Source: Choricystis sp. odSpoLacu1 (Eukaryota; Chlorophyta; Trebouxiophyceae). Taken from it: DNA of 64,000 bases. The DNA lies in contig OY253657.1 of assembly GCA_958009055.1 (NCBI GenBank), positions 186,001 through 250,000 of the forward strand, read 5' to 3'. The translations under genes and the position numbers were made by a program. Position 1 is the first letter of the stretch. The number at the start of each line of letters is the position of its first letter. The notes below the pieces were generated by a model, which was not told where the DNA came from, did not search any database, and was given only the letters and a program-made list of their open reading frames with translations. Of this stretch, positions 34,295 to 44,864 are shown piece by piece.

Positions 34295-34698
34295 GGATGC
34301 GAAGGGGGGGGGTGGGTGGGGGTGAAGAGGGCCGGGGAGGTGGGGGGAGGCCGGAAGAGAGAAAAAGTTGTGTGCGACGTCAAGACAGCGAGACGTTTTT
34401 TCATTCCTCCCCTCACAAAACTCACCAGGGCCCCAGCGTTTTGGGTGCGATGCTGTTTACACACACGCTCCCACACACAGGGGCACGGCGCAAAAGAAGA
34501 AGAATGGGGGTCTCCATAATCCCCCAGCAGGCAGGTTGGGGGGGGTGGCTTTCACTTGACAAAAAAAATGGGTGGGGAGGAGAAGACCCGGTTGATGCCT
34601 TGAGGCACCAACCGGGCGCCGCCACACCCCCTGTGCAATTCAGGGTGCAGGGGGCCGACCCTTGGATTGCCACCTTGTCAAAAAGCGGTGAACACTAT
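34295..34698. other. Spacer between repeat protein and FAS1 protein
   Basis: About 400 bases holding the promoter of the repeat protein and the 3' end of the FAS1 gene; no further gene seen. Confidence 0.5.
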
Positions 34699-35418
34699 TC
34701 AAACGCGCTCCGCCAGGCGGCGCGACTTGGACAACCCCGGGGCAGCGGCCGGCGAGCGCGCCGCCCGCGCCGCCTTCCACGCCGCCTCCTTGGCAGGCCC
34801 CGCCTTGATCGCCTCCTTGGACGGCCGGATGACGCCGTCCACGATGTGGATGACGGCGGCGCCGGCGGGGATGTCGGCGGTGGTGACCTTGCCGGAGGAG
34901 CGCGCGCCCGTGGCAGTGACAACACCCCCATCCGTCGTCAGCGTGATGTTGGCGTCGGGCAGCCACGTCTTGACGACGGTGCCGTTCTTGATGTCGGCGG
35001 CTTTGACGGCGCCCTTGACGATGTGGGCTTTGAGGAGGGAGCGGAGACCATCCCACGCGAGCAGCTGGTCGGCGGTCATGTTTTTCTCTTTCAGCAGCTT
35101 GGCAAACGCGTCGTTCGATGGCGCAAACACGGTGATGGGCGGAAGGTAGGCCTCCCCCATCCGCAGCAGACCCCCCAGCCACCCCGCCCCCCGCCCGCTC
35201 GCCACCCCGGCAGTTGGCAGGGGTGGGGGTGGACTCGTGCCAATGTGGGGGCAGTGGAGGCAGGGGGCCAGCTTGGGGCAGTCGTTGGGCCGGGGGACGG
35301 CTGCCGCAATCAAAACCACGCGTCGGCTCCACATGTGCCCCGTCAAAAACACGCCGCCGCCTCACTCACCCGACGCGGCGGCCGCCAGGCACAGGAAGGC
35401 GAGACCAAACAGCTTCAT
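34699..35418 (-). CDS. Secreted single-domain fasciclin (FAS1) protein
   Basis: FAS1 domains mediate cell adhesion in extracellular matrices and cell walls. Exon 1 35418-35370 encodes a signal peptide (MKLFGLAFLCLAAAAS); exon 2 35300-34699 joins in phase; 216 residues. After a Cys-containing, Pro-rich linker (NDCPKLAPCLHCPHIG) the FAS1 domain shows box H1 ITVFAPSNDAFAKL and the second box IHIVDGVIRPS, with the conserved LLKAHIVKGAV between them, spaced as in single-domain family members. The C-terminal tail is basic and Ala rich (AAWKAARAARS). Lies between two other secreted-protein genes. Confidence 0.88.
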
Positions 35419-35932
35419 TGTGGGCGTGTGGTGTGTGGGGAGGCTGGGGGGCTTCGGCGCGGTGAGAAAAAAAGAGATGGTTGTGTCTAGGATACCCCAC
35501 CGACGCGAGACGGTTTCTTTTTTCGTTCGAGGCCCCCAACGCACCCAGCTATGGCTGTCGTGGCACCCGGTGACTCACCGCGTGGGAAGCTGGTGGCACG
35601 AGGGGCAGTCAGCACGGGTGCGCCGTCCTGGCCAACCCTCTCTCGTCCTCCTGCGCTGTATCTCCCCGCCCTCTCTCTCTGCGGGGGCGCCGCGCGGCCG
35701 GCGCGACGAGGGGGGGAGGTGCTGCTCACTGTTTGGGCTTGGCCGGCCCTCTCCCGGGTCTGGCGGCGGCAAGCGGCCCAGTGTGGCACTGGTGTGGATC
35801 GAGGGAAGGTTTGGAAGAAAAAAAAACACATAGCTCTCCTCACACTTCATTTCCTTTTTTCGCAGCGCGCGAAAAATCCACCCACCCCACCCACACTCGC
35901 GCGCGCGCCCCCACCCCCCAACCCGGCCCCTC
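35419..35932. promoter_or_regulatory. Divergent interval between two FAS1 genes
   Basis: About 0.5 kb between the starts of two fasciclin genes transcribed in opposite directions; must hold both promoters. No specific element recognised. Confidence 0.4.
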
Positions 35933-37939
35933 ATGGCACGCACCCTCATCCTGGCCGCAGTGGCGGCCCTGGCGGCCGTCGTGGCGGTGACTGGTGAGTG
36001 GGGCAGAGGGTGGTGTGGTGCGCCGCGCTGCTGCGTGGGCGGGAAAAAACCCAACAACGGCGCGGGGTGCCCTCCCCGCCCCCCCTCCCTCCCCCGTCGC
36101 ACCCAAGCTGGCGCGGGTGACGGGTTGAGTGTGGCTGCGGGCAGCGGGCCGGGGCGGAAGCGGCACGGGATTCCAAAAACGCTGACCGCGCGCGTTTTTT
36201 GTTTTTTCAGTCTTCCTCTCACCCCCCCCCACCCCCCCCCCCCCCACCCACCCCCCCACCACCAGGCCAAGCCACCGAGCCCGAGATCAAGGCCTCCTCC
36301 CCCGCCGGCCCCGAGTTCCTGGTGGGCAAACTCAAACTGTCGCCCGCTCTGGCCCCGACGATCGCGGCCAAACTCTCCTCCTCCGGCCGCCGCCGCCTGG
36401 AGCAGGCTAAGAAGCCGGCCGCCAAGGGGCCGTCCCCGGAGGCTGTCTCGCTGGCGCAGGGTGGCGCCAAGGCGCCCGCCCCGTCGCCGTCTGGCGCCAA
36501 GAAACCGGCATCGAAACCCGCCTCCAAACCCGCGGCCAAACCCGTGGCCCGGGGCGCCAAGCCCGCCGCCACCCAGCCCACGGTGCCGTCCGCCCAGGGT
36601 GGGGAGCGCCGGCTGCTGCTGCAGGAGCAGCAGGCGTCGCTCGCTGAGAACAAGGCGGGCGCGCCCGCGCCCGCGGCCGCCAAGCACGCCACCAAGAAGA
36701 AGGCGCCCGCCGCCGAGGAGCAGGAGGAGATGGGTGGCGACCGCCGCCGCGCCCTGCTGCAGGCGGAGGAGGCGTCCCTGGCCGAGAAGAAGGAGGGCGC
36801 CACGCCCGCGCCCGCGCCGGCGGCCGCCAAGGCGGGCTCCAAAAAGAAGGCGCCGTCCGCCGCGGAGCAGGAGGAGAAGGAGGGCGACCGCCGCCGCCTG
36901 GCCCAGATGAAGGGCCAGATGCTGGACCAGGCTCCAGCGGCCAGCCTCGGCGAGCGCCGCCGCCGCCTGGCCCAGGCGATGATGCAGACCACGTTTGGCG
37001 CGGCCCCCGCGGCCGCCCCCTTCCCCGCCGCCCCCGCCGCCACCACCCCGCTCAAGCAGCCCACCCCCGCCCCCGCTTCCCCCGAGTTTGGCACGTTTGC
37101 CTCCGGCCCCTCGGCCGAAATGATGCTGGCCGAACAAAAGGTCGCGGGCGCCCCCGCCGCCGCCCCCGGCGCCTTTGTCGGCGACTCTGTGTACAACGCG
37201 GTGTCCAAAAACCCAAAGTTTTCCGTCGCGAAGTCTCTGATCGACAAGGCGGGGCTGGCGGGCGCGCTGGGGCCCCAGTTTGGGGGGACCGCGTTCCTGC
37301 CGGACGATGCCGCGTTTGCCACGTACGCCAAGGAGCAGGGGACAGACGTGAAGGGGCTGGAGGCGAAGAACCCCAACGACATCAAGAAGGTGAGAGTTTT
37401 GGAGGGGTGGGTTTGGGGGTGGGTGGGTTGAGCGCAAAAACAAAAGAGCATTTTTTTTTGCTCTTTAACCCACCCTCCCTCCCCCCCACCACCCCACGCA
37501 CAGCTCCTCGCCTTCCACGTCATCAAGGCCAAGCTGGACCCCGAAGTCATCAAGGCGAAGACGACGGAGGAGACGCTGCTGCCGGGCGCGAGCATCGACG
37601 TGCTGCCACCCTCGCCCGAGCACGCGCGGTCGGCGGGCGCCGAGTTCGCCGCCCCGGGCGCCGTCCCGCTGCCCGCGGTGGTGCCGTCCAGCATGTCGTC
37701 GTCCAAGCCGGTGCCGGTGGCGCCCGTGGCGTACCGCGCGGGTGAGGTGGAGAGGGGAGAGAGGGAGAGAGAGAGGAGGGAGAGAGGTCTGCGTTTTTTT
37801 CTTCGCGAAAACAGACTTCGTCTGTTTTCGTTCACCCCCCCCCTCCCTTCCTCCCCTCCCACACACAGGCAACGCCCTGATCGTCCCCGCGTCCGCTGTG
37901 TTCACGCCCAGCAGCCGCGACCTGCAGGCCTCGATTTGA
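35933..37939 (+). CDS. Large secreted fasciclin (FAS1) protein with Lys/Ala/Pro repeats
   Basis: Exons 35933-35993, 36266-37389, 37504-37741, 37869-37939; phases close to 497 residues. Residues 1-20 are a signal peptide (MARTLILAAVAALAAVVAVT). A long Lys/Ala/Pro region contains three related blocks, each with RR(R/L)-L, a short EEASLAEKK-like helix, AAAK and KKKAP motifs and EQEE. The FAS1 domain is C-terminal: GDSVYNAVSKNPKFSVAKSL, GGTAFLPDDAAFATYAKE, LLAFHVIKAKLDPEVIKA and a final NALIVPASAVF strand supplied by the last exon. Introns 2 and 3 each carry a perfect hairpin. Probably a cell-surface or wall protein; function inferred from the domain. Confidence 0.85.
37443..37466 (+). other. Predicted hairpin with T8 loop in FAS1 intron 2
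   Basis: AAAGAGCA, eight T, TGCTCTTT: a perfect 8-bp stem about 55 bases into the intron. Confidence 0.6.
37806..37830 (+). other. Predicted 11-bp hairpin in FAS1 intron 3
   Basis: CGAAAACAGAC, TTC, GTCTGTTTTCG: perfect 11-bp stem with a three-base loop, about 40 bases before the acceptor. Confidence 0.7.
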
Positions 37940-38414
37940 GGCGGTGAGTTGGAAGCGAGGGTGGTGGCTGGCGGTCGGTGGTCGATCGTTCGCGCCGCGT
38001 GCCTCTCCCTTTCCCCCCCTTTTTTCCTTTTTAGTTTCCTTCCCCCCCCCCCTGCTTTGTTTCGCACCTTCGCACCCCGCACACGCGTGCTGTGAGGGAG
38101 ACGCGAGCGTGTGATTGGGCGGTGTGCGTGTGAGTGTGTGTGTGGGGCGTCCCTGCCCCCCGGCCCCCTCTCACTCGTGCCCGCACAACTCCCGCTGCGT
38201 TTTTTCTTGCGCACGCCCACAAAAAAGAAAAAGCCCCCCACCCACCCAGCCTGTAACACACAGACACAGGCGGTTGCACCAGACTGCGCTGCTCCCCCCA
38301 GAAACACACAACAACAAAAAACTCAGCGCGCGTGTCGCGGCAGTCTCGATTTTCTTTTTCGCGACGGCGCCAAAACTCTCTGCGCGCCCTGCCCCTCCCC
38401 CTCCCCACCGTTTC
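37940..38414. other. Spacer upstream of the AP endonuclease
   Basis: 475 bases between two + strand genes, with a C run near 38043-38052 and A-rich patches. No gene seen. Confidence 0.5.
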
Positions 38415-39833
38415 ATGCTGGCAGCGCTGCGCCTGCGCACGCTGCCCTTTGCTCCCCGACCCAGCATGTGAGTGGGAGAGAGAGAGGCCGCGCGGCAGGA
38501 CTGCCGATTGTTTTTTGCCGTGGTGTCCCTCTCGCCGACTCCCTCTCCTTTCCCTCTCTCCCCCCAGGTCCACCAAGCGCCCCCACCCTTTCTTCGTGGC
38601 GGCTGGTTTGAAGACGGACGCCGACGGGTGTGTGTGGGGCGTGTGGGGGGGAAAACTCAACACAATTGCGCCCCAAAACCGCACCATCGGTCCGCGTTCT
38701 CCACTTCTCAACCTACCCTCCCTCCCCACCCCCGCAAACAGCAACGTCCCCAAAAAGTCGCGCCCCGGCGCCACCACCAGTGGCCCCGCCCCCCGCCTGC
38801 CTCCGATCACCCTGCCCACCCCACCCCCCCGCCCTGCTGGCCACTACAACCCGGCCACCGACCGCCCGCCGCGCGACCCCTCCTCCTTTGTCGCCCTCTC
38901 CTGGAACGTGGCGGGGCTCAACGGCCTCCTGCGCAAGGACCCGGACGCGGTGGCCCGCCTGGTGGCGGCGGAGGGGGCGGACGCGCTGTGCCTGCAGGAG
39001 CACAAGCTGCAGAGCGGGAACGTGGGGGAGGTCGCCCCTCGGCTCGGCCTCCCCGGGTGGCACATCACCTGGGCCACCAGTGAAGCCAAAAAAGGGTACT
39101 CAGGCGTGGCCATTGCGAGCAGGGTGCCGCCCTTGAGCGTGAGGGTGGGCATGGGGGATGCAGCGGCGGATGATGAGGTGAGAAGGGACAGAGAGATGGA
39201 GAGGGCGGTCGGGAGGCGGAAAGGGACGAAAAACAAACAAACCAACCCTCTCCCCTCCCCACCATCCAGGGCCGCATCGTGGCCGCTGAATACCCCCGCT
39301 TCTGGCTCGTCACCGCGTACGTGCCCAACACGGGCGAGAAGCTGGTGCGGTTGTCGTACCGGGTGGACGAGTGGGACTCCAAAATGGCTGCCTTCCTCGC
39401 CTCTCTCTCCTCGTCCAAACCCGTCATTCTGGCGGGCGACTTGAACTGCGCCCGCGACCCCGTCGACATTCACAACCCCAAGACCAACCTGCGGTCTGCG
39501 GGGTTCACGCTCGAGGAGCGCGAATCGTTTGCGACTCGCCTGCTGGGCGACCCCGCCCGCCTGACCGACCCATGGCGGGAGAGATATCCAGACGGTCGAG
39601 GCTACACCTACTGGTCGTACCGGTTTGGGTGCCGCCCCAAGAACCTGGGGTGGAGGATTGACTATGTGTTGACGTCTGCCGATCTGTCCGACTCCATTCA
39701 CGACGTGTTCCAACTGCCCCACATCGAGGGGAGTGACCACTGCCCCGTGGGCATCGCCATCAAGGGAGGGGCGGGCGGGGAGGAGGAGGAGGAGGGTGGG
39801 GAGGCTGCGGCGAAAGACGACGGCGCGGCGTGA
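38415..39833 (+). CDS. Apurinic/apyrimidinic endonuclease (exonuclease III family)
   Basis: Cleaves DNA 5' to abasic sites in base excision repair. Exons 38415-38467, 38568-38627, 38742-39177, 39270-39833; 370 residues. Catalytic motifs are intact and ordered: LSWNVAGLNGLLRK, metal-binding LQEHKL, GYSGVAIASR, TAYVPNTGE, AGDLNCARDPVDIHNPK, TYWSYRFGCRPKNLGWRIDY and GSDHCPVGI. The first 90 residues are basic and Pro rich and may target the nucleus or an organelle. The donor after exon 2 is GTGTGT, weak but required by the frame. The C-terminal EEEEEGG patch is low complexity. Confidence 0.93.
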
Positions 39834-39967
39834 AAAATCGAGTTGTTGTTTTGTGTTTTCTGTATTGTGTGTTGCGACAACAAACGACCTCTGTTGTCTT
39901 GGCGGGCGTGGTACAGCGCGCTGCGAAAAGACAGTGTTTTTACACATGAAAAAAGTCGTTTCTCTCG

Positions 39968-41788
39968 TCATCTCTCTCCCCTCTTTTCCCCCACCTCCTC
40001 AAAACAGCGCCCGTCCATCAGCCTCGGCCCGCCCGCCACCACAGACGGCGCAAAGCCCATCCTGCTCAGGACGTCAGCTTGTGGGTCGATGCCGGGCGCT
40101 ACTTCAATCAACTCCAGGCCGTCCCCCTCTGCCGGCGTGCGCAACCGAAACACCGCCCTCTCTGTGACGTACAGAATGCGGCGCCCGCCGGCTGATGCAG
40201 CTGCGAACGTGACTTCATCCACCGCGTCCACAAACTTGCGGTGCTTGCCCTCTCGTTCGATGGCGAGGCGGCCGTCGGGAGTCACACGCGCTTTCAGCCC
40301 GCCCGACGTCAGTGTCAGCACAAACACGACGGACCGCGCAGACTGAGAGATGTCGATGAAGCCGCCGCAGCCGGGGGCGCGCCCCGGGAAGCGGGACACG
40401 TTGACGTCGCCCGAGGGAGAGACTTGGGCGGCGCCCAGGACCGCGACGTCGATCGCGCCCCCATTGTACAAGTCCAGCATGGATGCACACGGAATCTGGG
40501 CGGTGGGGTGGGCGGACGCACCGAAAGCGCGCCCGCCCGCAGGCACCCCACCAAACGAGCCCGCCTCAGTGGTGAGCGTCAGCGGCAGCGCGTGCGGAAT
40601 GTCGCGCCCTCCGCGGTCCGCCACCATCGCCGCCACACCCTCCGGCATGCCCACCCCTATGTTGACGACGGCGTGGGGGGCGGTGATGGCCAGCATGGCG
40701 CGGTGGGCCACGACGCGGCGCACGCCGGTCAGAGGAGGGGGTGGGGGTGGGGGTGACGCCGCGCCGCCACCGCCTCGCTCGCCGCACAGGGCGCCATCCC
40801 ACCCAGGCACGCCAATCACTTGGGCGTGCAGTGGGGACGTACATGCGGTGACAACGACCCCATCAACCAGGGAACCGGGAATGGTGACGCTCCGCGGCGG
40901 CAGGGAGCCAGTCGGCACGATTTTTTCAACCTGCACAACCACCCGCCCCCCACTGTTGTGGGCGGCCATGGCCTGGTTGAGGGCGTCCCCCAGCAAGGCT
41001 TCCCGGGCCAGGGAGATGTTGCCGTCTGCGTCGGCGGCCGTGCCACGCAGAAGAGCGACATCGATGCGTGGGGGTGGTGCGTAGTGCAGGTACTCCTCCC
41101 CGTTGAGCTTGACAACGGATACGACTTCCTTTCTCGTCCGCGGCCCCCGCTTGCCGCCCCCGTGGCGCGGGTCGACAAAGGTGCCGAGGCCGATGCGCGT
41201 GACCGGCCCCGGGCGGCGCGCCGCGACGTCTCTAAAAAAGTGGGACACGACGCCGAGGGGCAGGTTGTGGCAGGCGGCCAGGGCGCCGGCATCGATTGTC
41301 TTTGCCAGCTCTGGGCAGAGACCGATCCAGGCATAGGTCAGGGCGCCGTCGGTGAGGAGGGGGGCGAGGCGCCCCGCGCCGCGCCCGCGCCCGTCGCCGA
41401 CAGCGGCGACGACGACCAAGTGCAGGCGGCGTGGGGTGGACGTGGCATCGTGGCGAGCGCGCAAGGCTTCCACCAGGGCTTCAGGGTGGCCGCATCCCAC
41501 AAAGCCGGAGAGCTGGGGGAGGGAGCGGTGGTTGGAGGTGACGTCAGCATCGGTACAGACGCCCCCCATTCGAACTTCCGCCCCCCCACGCCGTCACTCT
41601 CTCTTTCTCTTGCTCACCGTCACCACGTCGCCATCCTTGACGCATGCCACCGCCTCCTCCGCGCTCATCACCAGGCGCCTGGGGGCGCCGTCGGCCGCGC
41701 GCGTCGGCATCGGGGTCGCGCAAGCGCCCGGCGCGCCGCCCGCCAGGTGGCGGGCTATGGTGGCCAGCCGTCGTGCGGGGTCAGTCAT
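39968..41788 (-). CDS. Propionate/acetate CoA-transferase-like enzyme (YdiF/PCT type)
   Basis: Family I CoA-transferase, moving CoA between acyl-CoA and short-chain acids. Exon 1 41788-41618, exon 2 41512-39968; 571 residues, slightly longer than bacterial PCT. The N-terminal alpha half shows GFVGCGHPEALVEALR, the LPLGVVSHFFRDVAA and GLGTFVDPRHGGGK blocks, and DVALLRGTAADADGNIS. The beta half shows NIGVGMPEGVAAM and the active-site segment LTTEAGSFGGVPAGG with the catalytic Glu, then RFPGRAPGCGGFIDIS. The N terminus (RRLATIARHLAGG) could be a short mitochondrial leader. Sequence is clearly PCT/YdiF-like rather than mitochondrial SCOT. The very end (EEVGEKRGER) is low complexity. Confidence 0.9.
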
Positions 41789-41888
41789 GACACAGGGCTC
41801 TGTCGCGGGTGTGTGTGCGGAGGAGCGAAAACCGCTGTGGTGTGACCGAAAAAAAACGCACACACCCGACTCTCTTCATTCTCTCTAT
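41789..41888. promoter_or_regulatory. 100-bp divergent promoter interval
   Basis: Separates the CoA-transferase and coiled-coil start codons; the + strand start is preceded by CTCTCTAT. Both promoters must lie within it or in first exons. Confidence 0.45.
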
Positions 41889-42413
41889 ATGTCGCTCGAA
41901 GCCGAAGCCGACTCCCTGGCCGCCAGCCTGGCGGCAGAGCGCGCCAAGAACGCGGCCTTGGCCGCCGCCCTCACCGCCAGCCGACGCGCGTCTGCTGCGG
42001 CGGCCAGGGACGCGGCTGCCGCGCGGAAGGCGGCCTCGGCGGCGACGGTCAAACGGTCCGCGTTGCCGCCGCCACCGCCCCCTCTTCCTCCGCCGCCACC
42101 GCCCACCACCACCAAACAACTGGCCAAAGCCGTCGCAGACGCGGACGCCCTGCGCGACGCCCTGGCGGCCGCCAACGCGCGCGCCTGCGCGGCCGAGCGC
42201 GACGCCGCGGCCGCGGCCGACCGCGCGGCGGCCTCGCAGCGTGCTGCGGATGCCGCCACTGAGCGCGCGGACGAGGTGAAGGCCACAGCCCGAGCTGCGG
42301 CTCACGTGGCCGCGCTGAGGGGCCAGCTGGTGAGGCACCTGGCGGCCGCGAGCGTGCTGGGGGCGGGGGAGTCGGAGTTGGTGGCCGCGTGCGGGGAGAG
42401 AGGGGGGGAATGA
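41889..42413 (+). CDS. Small coiled-coil protein with polyproline hinge
   Basis: Single exon, 174 residues, no recognised family. Two Ala-rich helices (MSLEAEADSLAASLAAERAK and the segment from KQLAKAVADADALRDAL to AALRGQLVRHLAAAS) flank a polyproline block of about 14 prolines. Heptad-like spacing suggests a coiled coil. The reverse strand is also open for 134 codons, but lacks a comparable promoter position and would overlap this gene. Tail to tail with the AP2 gene. Confidence 0.55.
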   Translation: MSLEAEADSLAASLAAERAKNAALAAALTASRRASAAAARDAAAARKAASAATVKRSALPPPPPPLPPPPPPTTTKQLAKAVADADALRDALAAANARACAAERDAAAAADRAAASQRAADAATERADEVKATARAAAHVAALRGQLVRHLAAASVLGAGESELVAACGERGGE

Positions 42414-42627
42414 AAGGTTGTGGTTTGATACTTCTTGTGCAACACGGCGTTGAGTGGGTTCAATAATACTTACGAAAGAATCACGGAAAACGAAAAACAA
42501 ACAAAAACGAAAAAAAACAATCACGATCAAAAACAAAAGCCGACTCCCTAGACCAAAATCAAATCAAACGAAACAACAAAAGAAACACAGCGCATCAATA
42601 TGCCTCACTGCAGCGCCACCTCATAAT

Positions 42628-43364
42628 TTAAAACCAGAACACGTCCAGCACGTCGGCCTCCTCGTCAGCCGACCCGCGCCCCGGCAGTACCCCACCGTCG
42701 CCGCCGCCCTGCAGCAGGCCCTCGTCGAAGAACACGATGTCCGGATGTTCGTCCTCGTCCCCCCCAAACGGCGTGGGCAGCAGCGGGGAGAAGGGGGAAG
42801 ACCACAGGTGGGGCGGGGAGGCGTCAGCGTCGACCGCCTGTGTGGTCTCCACCACCAGCGGCAGCGGGGGCGGCGCCTCCCGCACCGGGGGCGGCCTCCC
42901 CACAAATGTGCTCTGCCCCCACGCGCGCAGGGCGGCCAGAAAGTCGGGCCAGCGCAGGGAGGCGTGCTCGCGCCACCAGGTGTCGGACCGCCAGTCGCGC
43001 GGCGCGTTGAGGCGGGCTGCCGCGCCGCGCTGGCGGTAGACGGCGCGGTTGTAGGCCAGGGTGGCCAGGTCTTGGGTGGCGAAGGGGCCCAGGTGCACCT
43101 GTGGTGTGTGTGTGGGTTGGTTCGGTTGTGTTTTATTCGGCACGGGACGCGTGTTTTTTTTCTCAGCCACCCTCACCCTCCCCACCTCACCTGGTAGCCT
43201 CGCCGCTTGCCCGGCCCCCGGTCCTCCGTGGGCTGCCACAGATTGGCCACCCACCGTCCGGTGCGCTTGTACTTGGTGACGCCACGCGGGCCGGGCGGTT
43301 TGGGCGCCCTGCGGCCACGCTTGCGCGCGCGCTCGCGCGGGTGAGTGGACGACACCACAGCCAT
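42628..43364 (-). CDS. AP2/ERF-domain transcription factor
   Basis: DNA-binding protein of the plant AP2/ERF superfamily. Exon 1 43364-43191 and exon 2 43098-42628 give 214 residues. A basic N-terminal stretch (RERARKRGRRAPKPPG) leads into one AP2 domain: GVTKYKRTGRWVANLW, then the second strand HLGPFATQDLATLAYNRAV and RGAAARLN. The intron sits inside the AP2 domain between GYQ and VHLGPF. The C-terminal part is Pro and acidic rich (GGDEDEHPDIVFFDEG), a plausible activation region, ending EEADVLDVFWF. A single AP2 domain; targets unknown. An upstream in-frame ATG would extend it almost to the neighbouring stop, so the later ATG was chosen. Confidence 0.87.
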
Positions 43365-43550
43365 GCTGCTTGGCCAAAGTGTTCCGCCTCTCACCCAAAC
43401 AGGCACCGGTGCACTGTCGGTGGCGCTCTGTGGGGGGGAGATGCTGTGGGAGGCGCGGCGTGTGGCTGTCGCGAGAGCTGCGGCCAGCTGAAAAAACCGC
43501 GGGTTGTGTTTGATCAATTTTTTTTTTCTCTCTCGAAGCTTTTCACACAA

Positions 43551-44864
43551 CTACTCTAACACCACAGCCTCCACGTCCACACCACACAGCCACGCACACC
43601 ACGCCACCGTGCGCACACACTCGTCCGCCACCACGGGTGCCACGGCCGCGCCCGTGCCGCGCGCGCCGTGCAGCGCGGCGCACACGCGCGCCGCCAGGGA
43701 GGCGATGGGGGCGACGCCGCCCTCGGTGGCTGCTGACGCGACTGCATCCAGGAGGTAGGATGCCAGGTAGGCGGCGGTCGCGTCGGCAGGGGTGGTGGGG
43801 GTGGAGTCGGCGGGCGGGGCGTCGTTTCCGCCGCAGCCATCCCTCCCTGCCTCCTTCCACCGCACCAGCTCGGCCACTATCGCCGCCCCATCCCGCAGCG
43901 CGGCCAGGGGGGCGCCCAAACCCCCAAACGCGGCGGGCCGGGAGGGGCAGAGGCGGGGGGAGAGGAGGGCGAGGGTGATGACGCCATCGATGAGCCGCGG
44001 CGATGGTTCATCCCCACTCGCTGTCGCCCCCACCTCCGCCAGCGCGTCCACCAGGGCGGTGCGGGCGGCGGCTTCCATGCCGTCCTCCCCGGCGGCAATG
44101 ACGAGGGGCCAGGTGGCGCGCGGTGAGTTGTGCACAGTGCAACCAGGGAGGAGGGTCGGCGCGGCGGCGCGTAATCGCGTGTGTGCCGCCGCCCGTTGCT
44201 GCGCGGCGTGAGACGACCAGTCAAACATCAGGGATGAAAATAATCCCAGATCTACCGGCGCCACACGGCGCCGGCGACGGGAGGAAGCGTCGTGGAGCGG
44301 GAGGGGAGGCGACCGCTGCTCTGGCGGCCATCCCACCCGCTTGCCAGCAGCCACTGCAGCGCGCGCGAAAAACACGGGGCACAGCGTGGCCCGCACACAG
44401 TGCCCCCGCGTGACGATGGCTGTCGCGATGGGGCCCCCCGTCTGGGCTGCCAACCCAGCAGCCAGCTCTGCCGCCGCGGCCGCGCGCGGAGCGCGCAGCG
44501 ACGCGGCGTGCGGCAGCAGCGTCGCCTCCACGGTCGGCGGGTCGGACCGGGGGTAGGCCTCCACCCTGATTGTGACGAGGAGTGGGGCGGCGGGTGGTGG
44601 GGCGCGCAGGGCGGCTGCCGCCGCGGTGGAGAGCGCAGAGTCGACGGGTGACGACGCGTCGGCTTCGGCCACGCGTGCCGCCCTCCACAGCCAGGGCGAC
44701 GCCGCCACCCGGTGCAGGCCTCGACACGTCCTGGAGGCAGCCACCACGCACTCGGCGGACAGGAGGGAGAGGATGGTGGTCAGCACGTCGTCGGGGAGGT
44801 CTGGCAGGAGGAAGGGGGTGGGAGGTGCCTCACACTCGGCGGTGTCGGGTGGCGTGGATGCCAT
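43551..44864 (-). CDS. F-box protein
   Basis: Substrate-receptor-type protein of SCF ubiquitin ligases, judged from an N-terminal F-box (about residues 18-65: LPDLPDDVLTTILSLL, then CRGLHRVAASPWLWRAA). Single exon, 437 residues. The rest is Ala-rich without recognisable Kelch, LRR or WD repeats, so the substrate-binding part is unassigned. Segments such as LLVTIRVEAYP and WPLVIAAGEDGMEAAARTALV look globular. Followed 186 bases downstream by the AP2 gene on the same strand. Confidence 0.78.
   Translation of the reverse strand: MASTPPDTAECEAPPTPFLLPDLPDDVLTTILSLLSAECVVAASRTCRGLHRVAASPWLWRAARVAEADASSPVDSALSTAAAAALRAPPPAAPLLVTIRVEAYPRSDPPTVEATLLPHAASLRAPRAAAAAELAAGLAAQTGGPIATAIVTRGHCVRATLCPVFFARAAVAAGKRVGWPPEQRSPPLPLHDASSRRRRRVAPVDLGLFSSLMFDWSSHAAQQRAAAHTRLRAAAPTLLPGCTVHNSPRATWPLVIAAGEDGMEAAARTALVDALAEVGATASGDEPSPRLIDGVITLALLSPRLCPSRPAAFGGLGAPLAALRDGAAIVAELVRWKEAGRDGCGGNDAPPADSTPTTPADATAAYLASYLLDAVASAATEGGVAPIASLAARVCAALHGARGTGAAVAPVVADECVRTVAWCAWLCGVDVEAVVLE

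Noticed and set aside
32750..34519. 589-codon open frame on the + strand through the 81-bp array (Gly/Arg rich)
   Set aside because: Frame-preserving repeats keep several frames open. The minus strand alone has a signal-peptide exon joining in phase and a matching C terminus.
41885..42286. 134-codon minus-strand frame over the coiled-coil gene
   Set aside because: Mirror of the Ala-rich + strand frame; the + frame starts at an ATG in a divergent promoter and fits the gene order.
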